A stretch of 64,000 nucleotides of DNA, taken from NCBI RefSeq assembly GCF_051903075.1, contig NZ_CP182422.1, positions 1,488,001-1,552,000 of the forward strand, in the 5' to 3' direction. The position numbers and the translations under genes are program-made. The stretch is from Embleya sp051903075 (GTDB taxonomy: Bacteria; Actinomycetota; Actinomycetes; Streptomycetales; Streptomycetaceae). The notes below the pieces were generated by a model, which had not been told where the DNA came from, searched no databases, and saw only the letters and a list, made by a program, of their open reading frames with translations. Below, piece by piece: positions 33,567 through 41,405 of this stretch (positions are counted from its first letter, which is position 1; every line of letters begins with the position of its first letter).

Positions 33567-34361
33567 TCAGATGAACTTCTTGGCGGCGAGGAACGCGGCC
33601 AACTGCACGCCGCCCTCGCCCTCGTCCTCGACGACCTCGCCCTTGGCGCGCGGCGGGCGCTTGGTCGCGGTGTCCACGATCGACCAGGCGGCGGACAGGC
33701 CGACCTCGTCCGACTCGATGCCCAGGTCGTCCAGGTCCTTGGAGACGACCGTCTTCTTCTTGGCCGCCATGATGCCCTTGAACGAGGGGTAACGCGCCTC
33801 GCCGGTGCGGTCGGTGACCGACACGACGGCGGGCAGCGGGGCCTCGATCAGCTCGGTGGCGACGTCGCCCTCGCGACGGCCCTTGACCACACCGGCGCCC
33901 TTGCCCACGGCCTCGACGGTGATCTCGTCCAGGTAGGTGACCTGCGGAACACCCAGACGCTCGGCGAGCATGGCCGGCACGACGCCCATCGACGCGTCGG
34001 TGGAGGCCATGCCGCACACGACCAGGTCGAAGCCCGCGTCCTCGATGGCCTTGGCCAGGATCAGCGAGGTGCCCAGCGCGTCGGTGCCCGCGATGTCGTC
34101 GTCGTTGACGTGGATGGCGTTGTCGCCGCCCATCGCCAGCGCCTTGCGCAGCGCGTCCTTGGCATCGTCCGGACCGACCGTCAGGTACGTGATCTCGGCC
34201 TCGACGCCGGACTCCACGATCCCCAGAGCCTGCTCGATCGCGTATTCGTCCAGCTCCGACAGCAGGGAGTCGACCGACTCGCGATCGGTGGTGCCATCGT
34301 CGTTGAAGCCCCGGTCCCCGGTCGCGTCGGGTACGTACTTCACGCAGACAACGATTTTCAC
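33567..34361 (-). CDS. etfB: Electron transfer flavoprotein, beta subunit
   Basis: 264 residues from GTG 34361 with AGGAGA 7 nt upstream. KIVVCVKYVPD opens the protein; LDEYAIEQAL, DLVVCGMASTDASMGVVPAMLAERLGVPQVT and the later VVKGRREGD are hallmark ETF-beta segments (AMP-binding site). It forms the heterodimer with etfA. The 241-bp upstream gap holds a TGACG-GTC-CGTCA palindrome, whose TTGACG on the minus strand could also serve as a -35. Confidence 0.97.
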   Translation of the reverse strand: MKIVVCVKYVPDATGDRGFNDDGTTDRESVDSLLSELDEYAIEQALGIVESGVEAEITYLTVGPDDAKDALRKALAMGGDNAIHVNDDDIAGTDALGTSLILAKAIEDAGFDLVVCGMASTDASMGVVPAMLAERLGVPQVTYLDEITVEAVGKGAGVVKGRREGDVATELIEAPLPAVVSVTDRTGEARYPSFKGIMAAKKKTVVSKDLDDLGIESDEVGLSAAWSIVDTATKRPPRAKGEVVEDEGEGGVQLAAFLAAKKFI

Positions 34362-34530
34362 AACAGTTCTCCTGTGGTCGTCCGGTCACCCAGGTGCCGG
34401 TCCGAGGGTGTCATGCCCGCCGTCGGGGTCCACGACGGGCCCACGGTTCCGGCCCCAAGATCCATCGATCTCGCGCCACGATGCCACGCCCGTGCGCGGG
34501 CACACGCGTGACACAGGGCACATTCAGTTC

Positions 34531-34543
34531 TGACGGTCCGTCA
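34531..34543. promoter_or_regulatory. Palindrome TGACG-GTC-CGTCA upstream of etfBA
   Basis: Perfect arms, 170 nt upstream of the etfB start. It is a candidate operator of the motif set also seen at 20880, 25190 and 41406. Confidence 0.5.
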
Positions 34544-34602
34544 ACTTCTGGTTCCGAGAGTACGCGGTCTTGGAAAAGACTCCGACCATCGACCCGAAAC
34601 CG

Positions 34603-35889
34603 CTATGTTACCGGAGAGTAATAGGAGCCTAGTACCGCCCGCTCGCGCTTGTCACCGGTGCGCGGACCGAACGAGAGCAAGGTCACCGGGGCACCCAGCT
34701 CGGCGGCGGCGAAATCCGGCCACTCGGTGGCCGACGGCGCCTGCTCCACCATCGGCCGCGCGGCCGACATCAAGGCGGTCAGCCGCTCCGCGTGGGCCAG
34801 GTCCGGAACGGGGCTCGCCCACGGCTCGGTTCCGGCGTACGCGCTCACCACGCCCATGCCCGGCACCCGCCCGGGCACGTCCGCGTGGGTGAGCGCGAGC
34901 CCGTCCACACCCCCGCACACCGCGACCGCGTACCGATGCGCGACCGCGTCGAAGTGGCCCACCCGGAAGCTCCCCTGCCACCGCCCGGTCCCGTTGTGCG
35001 GATCCGGCAGCGCGGCCGTCAGCCCCGCGTCCTCGCTCGGCAGCGGCCCGGGCCCGTGCCGCGTGGTGTAGGTGCGCAGCACGCCGAGCCGGTACACCCC
35101 CTCCCCCGCCTCGCCGGCCAACGCCTCCGCGCCCGCGAACGTCGTGGTCGACCACGTCGTGTACGGGTGGAACCCGTGCCACTCGTCGAGCAGTACGCCC
35201 TGCGCCCCCTCGAACACCACCGGCCCGGCCCGCAGCAGCTCGCCCGTATACCCCCCGTCCACCGCGCGCACCGCCCGCCCGAATCCGAGGAACGCCGCCA
35301 CGCACGCCTCGACGTCGGGTCCCAGTGGTGTCCCGAATTCGGCGCTCAACACCTCCCGCACCGCACTCAGCCGCCGACGCAGTTGCCGGGGCGCGCCGCA
35401 GTCCCCCACCCGCGGCGCCAGGTCCGGATGGGCGAGCGCGAAGGCCGCGGTCTCGCCCACCCCCATCCCGCACGACCCGTGCCGCCCCACCCCGCGCGCC
35501 GACTCCCGGGCCCGATTGGCCGCAGCGTGGTACGGCGTGGTCAACAGCGCGTCCCGGTCCACCGTGAGCAGCCCGAGCGGATCCGCCACCCCGAGCGCGC
35601 GCAGGTGTTCGGCCTCGGCGGCCAGCGCGAGCGGGTCCACCAGCACGAACCGGGACAGGTGGGTACGCGTGCCCGGGGTGAACGTGCCCGAGCCGAACTG
35701 GGCGAACGTGTGGTGCCGCCCGTCGTCGGTGACCACGTTGTGCGCGGCCTGCGCACCCCCGTTGAACCGGATCACCGCGTGGACCGGCCGCCCCTCCGCG
35801 CGCCCCCGCGCGCACAGCCGGTCCACCGTGGTGCCCTTGCCCGCGTCGCCGAACCCCAGGTCGACGACCGCGACATGACGAGGCGTCAC
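34603..35889 (-). CDS. Adenylosuccinate synthetase (PurA) paralogue with altered binding residues
   Basis: 428 residues from GTG 35889, overlapping the VWA stop by 4 nt (GTGA). The PurA fold is clear: FGDAGKGTTVDRL (P-loop, catalytic Asp15), RFNGGAQAAHNVV (catalytic-His region, His50), VVFEGAQGVLLDEWHG and FDAVAHRYAV. It departs from housekeeping PurA in several places: GDEGKGK is GDAGKGT, NAGHT is QAAHN, the TGRGIGP loop is GSCGMGVG, and the GTP-reading TKLDV is THADV (Lys to His). It may therefore join Asp-like and nucleotide-like substrates other than the usual pair, or use another NTP (inference). It is last in the cassette after the NUDIX, J-kinase and VWA genes. True purA is presumably elsewhere. 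Confidence 0.85.
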   Translation of the reverse strand: MTPRHVAVVDLGFGDAGKGTTVDRLCARGRAEGRPVHAVIRFNGGAQAAHNVVTDDGRHHTFAQFGSGTFTPGTRTHLSRFVLVDPLALAAEAEHLRALGVADPLGLLTVDRDALLTTPYHAAANRARESARGVGRHGSCGMGVGETAAFALAHPDLAPRVGDCGAPRQLRRRLSAVREVLSAEFGTPLGPDVEACVAAFLGFGRAVRAVDGGYTGELLRAGPVVFEGAQGVLLDEWHGFHPYTTWSTTTFAGAEALAGEAGEGVYRLGVLRTYTTRHGPGPLPSEDAGLTAALPDPHNGTGRWQGSFRVGHFDAVAHRYAVAVCGGVDGLALTHADVPGRVPGMGVVSAYAGTEPWASPVPDLAHAERLTALMSAARPMVEQAPSATEWPDFAAAELGAPVTLLSFGPRTGDKRERAVLGSYYSPVT

Positions 35890-36881
35890 AGGCGCGTGGT
35901 GCCCGCGGCGTCGCCCTCGCCCAGGCCCGGCAGCGTGCCGGACACGGCCACCGCGCCGCCGGAACGGGCGTACGAGGCCAGCGCCTTGGACACGTTGGCC
36001 ACCTGCGCGTCGGCACCCACGTCGCGCAGGTGCTCCAGGCCCTCGTCCAAGTCGATCGCGTCCTCCGCGAGGCCGATGGTCAGCGCGATCGTCTCGCAGA
36101 CCCCGTCGGGGTCGTCGAGTTCGATCACGTGCTGCCCGAGCAGGCCCCGCCACTCGCCCAGGACCTCCTTGTCGCCCACGTAGGAGGACCCGGCCGGGAG
36201 GATGTAGTACACCTCGAACTTGCGCCGCAGTTCGGCCAGGATGCGCTCGATCGGGATGTCCTCGCCGATGTCGTCGCCGATGAACTCCAGCACCTCGGAC
36301 CGGCGCACCTTGCGGTAGGGCATCTCGTCGCCGATCACGAACAGGTAGCCGCGCTTCCCGCGCTTCTCGTGGCAGTCGATCGAGGTGTGCCGGGCCATGA
36401 AGTACAGGGCCAGCTCGTAGGATTCGCGCTTTTGTCCGCCGCCGCCCCCTTCGAGCAGGATGTTGCCGAGCTGGTCGTCCATCCGGTTGTCCGACTCGAA
36501 CTGGCCGACCTGCAACGGGACTCGGTCGCTGGTCGCGTCGCCGATCGCGCCGAACATGATCTGCGGGTCCTGCACATAGCCCTTGCGCAGCAGCAGCCCG
36601 AACAACTCGGGCAGCTTGGTCTGCAGGGTCTGCGGGACCCGCAGCATCGAGCCGGTCACGTCGAACAGCACCGAGACGGCCAGGGACATGGGGTGTTCGT
36701 CGCTGTCCCGGCTCTCCCGGATGCCCGCGAGCGCCGGATCCAGGTCGACGTGCGCCTTCCAGGCGCTGTGCGGCGTGCTGTTCTTGGTGACGTGGTCGTA
36801 GTGGAACGCGCTGCGACCGCTGGCCCGGTTGTAACTCTGGGCCGCGTCGTAGACGTTGGTGGACCAATTGCCACTACCCAT
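35886..36881 (-). CDS. VWA domain protein of the NUDIX/kinase/PurA-like cassette
   Basis: 331 residues from ATG 36881, which has GGGGAG 8 nt upstream (GTG 36890 is an alternative). The VWA domain has a MIDAS of the DxTGS type, LFDVTGSM (Asp74-Ser78), with GDATSDRVPLQVGQFESDN and LFVIGDEMPYRKV further on. An interior EGGGGGQKRESYELALYFMARHT is conserved-looking. It resembles cytosolic TerY-like VWA proteins that work with kinases in stress systems, rather than surface adhesins; there is no signal peptide. It is coupled to the PurA-like gene. A hairpin separates it from the upstream kinase gene. Confidence 0.82.
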   Translation of the reverse strand: MGSGNWSTNVYDAAQSYNRASGRSAFHYDHVTKNSTPHSAWKAHVDLDPALAGIRESRDSDEHPMSLAVSVLFDVTGSMLRVPQTLQTKLPELFGLLLRKGYVQDPQIMFGAIGDATSDRVPLQVGQFESDNRMDDQLGNILLEGGGGGQKRESYELALYFMARHTSIDCHEKRGKRGYLFVIGDEMPYRKVRRSEVLEFIGDDIGEDIPIERILAELRRKFEVYYILPAGSSYVGDKEVLGEWRGLLGQHVIELDDPDGVCETIALTIGLAEDAIDLDEGLEHLRDVGADAQVANVSKALASYARSGGAVAVSGTLPGLGEGDAAGTTRL

Positions 36882-36956
36882 GGTGCTCACTCCCCGATCG
36901 GGACGCTGGGATGCGTGCGTGGATGTTCGACCGGCCGAGCGGGCCGGCCGAAGGTG

Positions 36957-36993
36957 CGACGGGAGCAGGCGGAGACCGCCGCCGCTCCCGTCG
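36957..36993 (-). terminator. Intercistronic hairpin between kinase and VWA genes
   Basis: CGACGGGAGC (36957-36966) and GCTCCCGTCG (36984-36993) pair perfectly, with inner GGCGG/CCGCC. A second, weaker hairpin is at 36926-36952. These could terminate or attenuate transcription within the cassette. Confidence 0.6.
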
Positions 36994-37001
36994 GATGGGA
37001 T

Positions 37002-38156
37002 CTACGCCTCGCGGCGCGTGGGCATCGCGAACGGCCGGAAACGACGCGGGCCGTAGAGCTTGCCGAGCAGTTCGTCCAACTCGCCCAGCAGCTTCCACGC
37101 GTCGTGCGGACGGCGTGCCGGGGCGGGCAACGAGCAGCCCCGGGCGAAGCGCAACAGCGGCTTGGGCGCGTCCGGCGCGAGCAGGCCGGTGACGCAGCGG
37201 GTCGCCATGTAGACGTCCGCGGCGGTCTCCGGCGGTTGCTTGGCCGGGATCTCCGGCGGGTACAGGTCGGCGTGCCGGTCGATCATCGCGGGCACGTGTT
37301 CGACCGCCTTCGCCCGCAGGATCGCCTCCGGTCGGGCCGGATCGGCCGACCCGTCGAGCAGCACCGAGTAGCACCAGTCGACCAGGACCAGGCCGTGCTC
37401 GCGCGGATGGATCAGCACGTGGTCGGGGGTGATCGCGCCGTGGACCACGCCCGCGCGGTGCGCGTATCCGATCGCGACGAGCAGCCGGCGCCACATCCAG
37501 GCCACGTCGCGCGCGTCCAGGCCGTCCGGGTACGCCTCGCGCACCTCGGCCAACGACCGGAAGCCGCGCACCCGTTCGATCACGTTGGCGCGCCGCTCGG
37601 TACCGGACGCGGCGTCGCGGTGCCGGAACGTCTCGATCAGCCGCGGTACGTAGTTCGCGTATTCCGGGTCGCCCTCGCGTGCGATCCGCTCCAGGGCGGT
37701 GGCCTCGCGCTCCATCAGGTCGTTGTCGGTGACCGAGCGCGGCAGCTTGAGCAGCGCCCGCGCCTCGCCGTCGTCCTCGGCCCGGTAGTTGACCTTGTAG
37801 AGCGTGGCGATGTCGCCGCTCGCCCGCTCGCCGCCGACCGAGTAGACCCGGCGCTTGGTGGTGATCACCACCTGACGGCCGGTCACACCGGTGATGTCCT
37901 GCTGATAGCGGTTCCACGACTCGCCGAGCCGGGTGAACGCGGCGGCTGCCTCGGCCCGGCGGTCGGCCGGCGCGGTGTCCGGGTGGAGCAGGCGCGCGAG
38001 CAGCCGATAGGTGCGGTTGCCCGCCCGCAGACAGGCCTCCGGCGTGCCGTCGTAGGGCCCGAAGACGCCCTGCGGATCCGACGCGCCGGTCAGCAGATCG
38101 AGCGCGTCGTCGAAGGTCGTGGGGCCGGTCGAGGTGGTGCCGGGCGTCCTGGTCAT
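37002..38156 (-). CDS. J-domain-like protein fused to a degenerate protein kinase
   Basis: 384 residues, ATG 38156 overlapping the NUDIX stop (ATGA). Residues 44-85 look like a J-domain core: helix, HPD at 58-60 (RLLARLLHPD), then helix with FTRLGESWNRY. Residues 96-340 fit a kinase fold: a Gly-rich VGGERASGD, a candidate ATP lysine Lys138 (ALLKLPRS), the catalytic-loop region HGAITPDHVLI (239-249) and VDW (259-261) for DFG. The HRD Asp is Ala, the loop Lys is Thr and the Asn is His, so ordinary phosphotransfer is doubtful; it may be a pseudokinase or an unusual kinase. The J part suggests recruitment of an Hsp70. No membrane segment. Confidence 0.8.
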   Translation of the reverse strand: MTRTPGTTSTGPTTFDDALDLLTGASDPQGVFGPYDGTPEACLRAGNRTYRLLARLLHPDTAPADRRAEAAAAFTRLGESWNRYQQDITGVTGRQVVITTKRRVYSVGGERASGDIATLYKVNYRAEDDGEARALLKLPRSVTDNDLMEREATALERIAREGDPEYANYVPRLIETFRHRDAASGTERRANVIERVRGFRSLAEVREAYPDGLDARDVAWMWRRLLVAIGYAHRAGVVHGAITPDHVLIHPREHGLVLVDWCYSVLLDGSADPARPEAILRAKAVEHVPAMIDRHADLYPPEIPAKQPPETAADVYMATRCVTGLLAPDAPKPLLRFARGCSLPAPARRPHDAWKLLGELDELLGKLYGPRRFRPFAMPTRREA

Positions 38157-39055
38157 CGGGAGTCCTCCTCCGGGGACGGGCGCAGCAGCGCCGGGTGCAG
38201 CAGACGTGCGGGGCCCGCGCGGTACAGCCGGGCGCGGCGCCCACCGCGCGCGCCGCCGCGGGCGGTGGTGGCGCCGGTGTCCCGGACGAAGCCGGGTACC
38301 GAGAGCACCTTGCGGTGGAAGTTGCCGGCGTGCATCGGCCGGCCCCACACCGCCTGGTAGACCTCGCGCAGTTCGGTGACGGTGAACTCCTCGCCCGCGA
38401 ACGCGGTGGCCAGCGGCGAGTATTCGAGCTTGGCGCGGGCGCGTTCCAGGCCGTCGGCGAGGATGCGCGCGTGGTCGAAGGCCAGTTCGGCCGGGTCGAC
38501 GTCGGCGACGGGGACCCACTGCGCGTGGGCGGCGTCGCCGCCGGCGGTCGGGTCGGGCAGGTCCGGGGCGAAGGCGAGGTGGGCGACCGAGACGATCCGC
38601 ATCCTCGGGTCGCGCCCGGGGGCGCCGTAGGTGCCCAGTTGTTCGAGGTGGAGCCGGTCGAGTCGGGTGCCGGCGGCGAGCCCGGTCTCCTCGGCGAGTT
38701 CGCGCTCGGCGGCCTCGGCGAGGTCCTCCTCGTGCCGGGTGCCGTCCGGGTCGATCACCGGGCGGACGAAGCCGCCGGGCAGCGCGAGGCGGCCCGCGAA
38801 CGGCATCTCGCCGCGCCGGACCAGGAGCACGTGCAGCGCCTTGGCGGCGCTCTCGGCCCCCTCACCGGCTTCCGCGCCGGCTTCCGGGCCGGCCCCCGCC
38901 TCCGCGTCGCCCCCCGGATCGCCCGACGTCCCGACCGGCGGGCCGAGTTGACGGATCGTCAGCGCGACGATGTCGACGGTCACCGCGATCGGCTCGAAGG
39001 CCCTGGGGTCGTAGGACGCGAGCCAGTCGCGTTCGGTGGTGGCGGTGTCGGCCAT
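38153..39055 (-). CDS. NUDIX-domain protein with C-terminal winged helix (NrtR-like)
   Basis: 300 residues from ATG 39055 (GGGAGGG 9 nt upstream). The NUDIX domain spans about residues 20-190, with RLALPGGFV and AAERELAEETGLA (NUDIX box), interrupted before the box by an Ala/Glu/Gly-rich insert (residues 45-75). The C-terminal 90 residues (EEFTVTELREVYQAVWGRPMHAGNFHRKVLSVPGFV) match the winged helix of NrtR regulators, which sense ADP-ribose-type ligands and control NAD metabolism. Whether this copy hydrolyses a nucleotide or represses DNA is open. It heads the cassette, and a 39-bp inverted repeat lies 83 nt upstream. Confidence 0.85.
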   Translation of the reverse strand: MADTATTERDWLASYDPRAFEPIAVTVDIVALTIRQLGPPVGTSGDPGGDAEAGAGPEAGAEAGEGAESAAKALHVLLVRRGEMPFAGRLALPGGFVRPVIDPDGTRHEEDLAEAAERELAEETGLAAGTRLDRLHLEQLGTYGAPGRDPRMRIVSVAHLAFAPDLPDPTAGGDAAHAQWVPVADVDPAELAFDHARILADGLERARAKLEYSPLATAFAGEEFTVTELREVYQAVWGRPMHAGNFHRKVLSVPGFVRDTGATTARGGARGGRRARLYRAGPARLLHPALLRPSPEEDSR

Positions 39056-39137
39056 ATCGCGAATCCCTCCCATGTGCTCATGGCGATGCACGTCCGACGC
39101 GGCCCTGTCGGTTCACGTTCCCGACACCGACTCGACG

Positions 39138-39176
39138 GTTGTTCTCCGATTGAGATCTTCTTAATCTGAGAACAAC
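39138..39176. promoter_or_regulatory. Long inverted repeat between NrtR-like gene and divergent hydrolase
   Basis: GTTGTTCTC (39138-39146) and GAGAACAAC (39168-39176) are perfect 9-bp arms. GATT (39148-39151) and AATC (39163-39166) extend the symmetry. It is an AT-rich island in GC-rich DNA and a good candidate operator/promoter region for the NrtR-like protein. Confidence 0.65.
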
Positions 39177-39319
39177 ATACACGGCCGGATCCGAACCGGC
39201 GAGGGGGTTATCCCTCGAAGAGTCCCCTCCCTCTGGTAGGCATGGGCGATCCACTCGCCGCCCGCGTGCGGGCCACCGGCGGCGGCCCCGAACACCCGAG
39301 CAGAAGCGGAGCAGGTGGC

Positions 39320-40141
39320 ATGTCCGATATGACCGATCCCGACATGAACGCCGTCGTGGGTGAGCAGGACCTACTGCTCGTCACGCTCGACGCGCTGCGG
39401 TACGACGTGGCCGTCGAGCTCGCGGCGTCCGGCCGGCTGCCCAACCTCGCGCGGGTCCTGCCCGAGGGCGGCTGGCAGCGCCGGCAGACCCCCGCACGGC
39501 TCGCCTTCGCCGCACACACCGCGTTCCTCGCGGGCTACCTGCCCACCCCGGACGGACCCGGGCCGCACCCGCGCCTGTTCGCCTCCCGCCTCGGCGACGC
39601 CGAGACGACCGGCCCGCACACCTGGCTGTTCGACACCCCGGACCTGCCCAGCGCGCTGACCAAGGCCGGCTACCACACCGCGTGCATCGGCGGGGTCGGC
39701 TGCTTCGACAAGCAGGGCGCGCTCGACTCGGTGCTGCCCGCGATGTTCGCCGAGAGCCACTGGGACCCCGAACTCGGCGTCACCTCACCGATCTCCTTCG
39801 AGGCCCAGGTCGCCCGGGCCGAGCTGGTGGTCGGCGGCCTGGACCCGGATCGCCGGTTGTTCCTGCTCGTCGACGTCGCCGCCGTGCACCACCCGAACTG
39901 GTTCCACACCCCCGGCGCCACCGCCGCCGACGGCGACACCCGCGACACCCACGCGGCGGCGCTCGAATACGTGGACCGGCACATCGGCCGGCTGTTTCGC
40001 GCGATGAGCTGCCGCCGGCCGTGCTTCGCGATCGTCACCAGCGACCACGGCACGGCCTACGACGAGGCCGCGCAGGCCGCCGGCGAGGTGGTCTGGACGG
40101 TGCCCTACGCGCACTTCACGATGAGCCCCGGCGAGTGGTGA
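39320..40141 (+). CDS. STM4013/SEN3800-type hydrolase (alkaline-phosphatase superfamily)
   Basis: 273 residues from ATG 39320 (GGAG 39308-39311 and AGGTGG 39313-39318). LLLVTLDALRYDVA near the N-terminus carries the first metal Asp (Asp24). RQTPARLAFAAHTAFLAGYLP supplies the nucleophile-region Thr/His, and IVTSDHGTAYDE near the end is the metal-binding DH pair, as in sulfatase/phosphatase-fold enzymes. The pattern fits the STM4013 family, elsewhere linked to radical-SAM and ATP-grasp genes of an uncharacterised pathway; none of those genes is here. It is divergent from the NUDIX cassette and shares its regulatory region. Substrate unknown. Confidence 0.8.
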   Translation: MSDMTDPDMNAVVGEQDLLLVTLDALRYDVAVELAASGRLPNLARVLPEGGWQRRQTPARLAFAAHTAFLAGYLPTPDGPGPHPRLFASRLGDAETTGPHTWLFDTPDLPSALTKAGYHTACIGGVGCFDKQGALDSVLPAMFAESHWDPELGVTSPISFEAQVARAELVVGGLDPDRRLFLLVDVAAVHHPNWFHTPGATAADGDTRDTHAAALEYVDRHIGRLFRAMSCRRPCFAIVTSDHGTAYDEAAQAAGEVVWTVPYAHFTMSPGEW

Positions 40142-40218
40142 GCACCCCTGCGGGAGGCGGGCGCGAGCCCGGGCGCGGAACCGCTCCCGGGCCGGGCCGG
40201 CGACCCGAACGGATCAAG

Positions 40219-40248
40219 TTGGCAGACCGAACGCGGATCCGGTAAGTT
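40219..40248 (+). promoter_or_regulatory. Promoter of tRNA-Thr
   Basis: TTGGCA (40219-40224), 18-nt spacer, TAAGTT (40243-40248). Transcription would begin near 40255, six bases before the mature tRNA. Confidence 0.6.
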
Positions 40249-40260
40249 TTCGCCGCGCAG

Positions 40261-40336
40261 GCCCCAATAGCTCAGTCGGTAGAGCGTCTCCATGGTAAGG
40301 AGAAGGTCTACGGTTCGATTCCGTATTGGGGCTCCA
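40261..40336 (+). tRNA. tRNA-Thr, anticodon GGT, CCA encoded
   Basis: All arms fold: acceptor GCCCCAA/TTGGGGC, D arm GCTC/GAGC, anticodon arm TCTCC/GGAGA with loop ATGGTAA (anticodon GGT, reading ACC/ACT), variable AGGTC, T arm TACGG/CCGTA with TTCGATT, discriminator T, then CCA at 40334-40336. No integrated element or duplicated 3' end is seen beside it. Confidence 0.97.
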
Positions 40337-40340
40337 GGCA

Positions 40341-40380
40341 GACGAGAGGCCCCCGGTTCGCCGGGGGCCTCTCGTCTTTC
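40341..40380 (+). terminator. Rho-independent terminator after tRNA-Thr
   Basis: GACGAGAGGCCCCCGG (40341-40356), TTCG loop, CCGGGGGCCTCTCGTC (40361-40376), then TTTC. It is the most canonical terminator in the window. Confidence 0.95.
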
Positions 40381-40444
40381 GGCCGCCCACCACTCGGGAC
40401 GCGGCCGAGGCGATCTTTCGCCGGACTTTCGCCCCGCGCCCGGC

Positions 40445-41299
40445 TCAGCCGAATCGCGCCGTCAACCGCGCGTCCAGGCCCGCGAGATGTTCCCGGCCGT
40501 ACGGGCCGTCCTCCAGGCCCGCCAGCAGCTCGCGCGGCAGGTCCTGGGCGTACTCCGCCGAGCAACTCGCCGCCGCCAGCGCGATGGTGGCCACCGTGTC
40601 CACGTCGCCGGTGTACGCGACGCACGCGCGCAGGAGCGCGGCCGTGCCGGTGTGCGCGGCGAGCGCGGTGACCGCCGCGCGGGTGCTGTCCATCCCGGCC
40701 GATCCGACCTTGCCGCGCCACGGCTCGGTCCACACCGCCGGGCCGGTGGAGGCGGGCAGGTTCGCCGCCAGCCATCCCGGCAGCTCGGCGACCGGGCCGA
40801 GCCCGTACCGGCAGTAGTGCACCGCCAGCGCCGCCGCCGTGGCCGAGGTCATCCCGCCGAGCGTGCGGTGGGTGATCCGGGCCTGGAGCGCCGCCGTGCG
40901 CCGCACCTCGTCCCGGTCCGAGAGCAGCCCGATCACGCCCGCCCGCATCGCCGCGCCGCTCTTGTCGCTCTCCGGCCGCAGCACCTCCAGAAGCCCTGTG
41001 CCGTCGGCGACTTCCTCGAGTACGCCCCGGAACCCCCGCGCGTATCCGGCGCGCGGATCCCGCTTGTACGCCCGCACGAACAGCTCCGCCAGGGCCGGAA
41101 TTCCGCGATCGTCGCCGAGCAACCACTCGGCGACCGCGATACTCATCTGCGTGTCGTCCGTATATCGACCCGGCAGCACGTCACGATGACGGGGATGCTG
41201 CACATAACCGGCGAGTGTGTTGCCTCGCGTGACGAACGAGCGCTCCGCGTACTCGAACCCTGCGCCGTACGCGTCGCCCACCGCCAACTCGACCATCAT
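40445..41299 (-). CDS. ADP-ribosylglycohydrolase (DraG-like) family protein
   Basis: 284 residues from ATG 41299. GDAYGAGFEYA opens the fold and YTDDTQM provides the first Mg-binding Asp pair of ARH enzymes. Later TRAAVTALAAHTGTA and YTGDVDTVATIALAAASC give the second acidic site (GDxDT). The family removes ADP-ribose from proteins or nucleic acids, or hydrolyses related ADP-ribosyl compounds. Relatives are sometimes paired with ADP-ribosyltransferases; none is visible. It lies across the tRNA from the NrtR-like cassette, making an ADP-ribose theme possible (inference). Confidence 0.88.
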   Translation of the reverse strand: MMVELAVGDAYGAGFEYAERSFVTRGNTLAGYVQHPRHRDVLPGRYTDDTQMSIAVAEWLLGDDRGIPALAELFVRAYKRDPRAGYARGFRGVLEEVADGTGLLEVLRPESDKSGAAMRAGVIGLLSDRDEVRRTAALQARITHRTLGGMTSATAAALAVHYCRYGLGPVAELPGWLAANLPASTGPAVWTEPWRGKVGSAGMDSTRAAVTALAAHTGTAALLRACVAYTGDVDTVATIALAAASCSAEYAQDLPRELLAGLEDGPYGREHLAGLDARLTARFG

Positions 41300-41405
41300 C
41301 GGGACCACATCCTCTCTCCGGACGGGTCGCCGAACGCCGGTCGCGGCGGCGCCCCGACTCGCCGACGCGAGCCGGTAGAGCGTACCGTTACCCGAGGGCA
41401 ACAAC

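Noticed and set aside
40261..40380. tRNA-Thr as an integration site for a mobile element
   Set aside because: No integrase and no duplicated tRNA 3' end were seen on either side.
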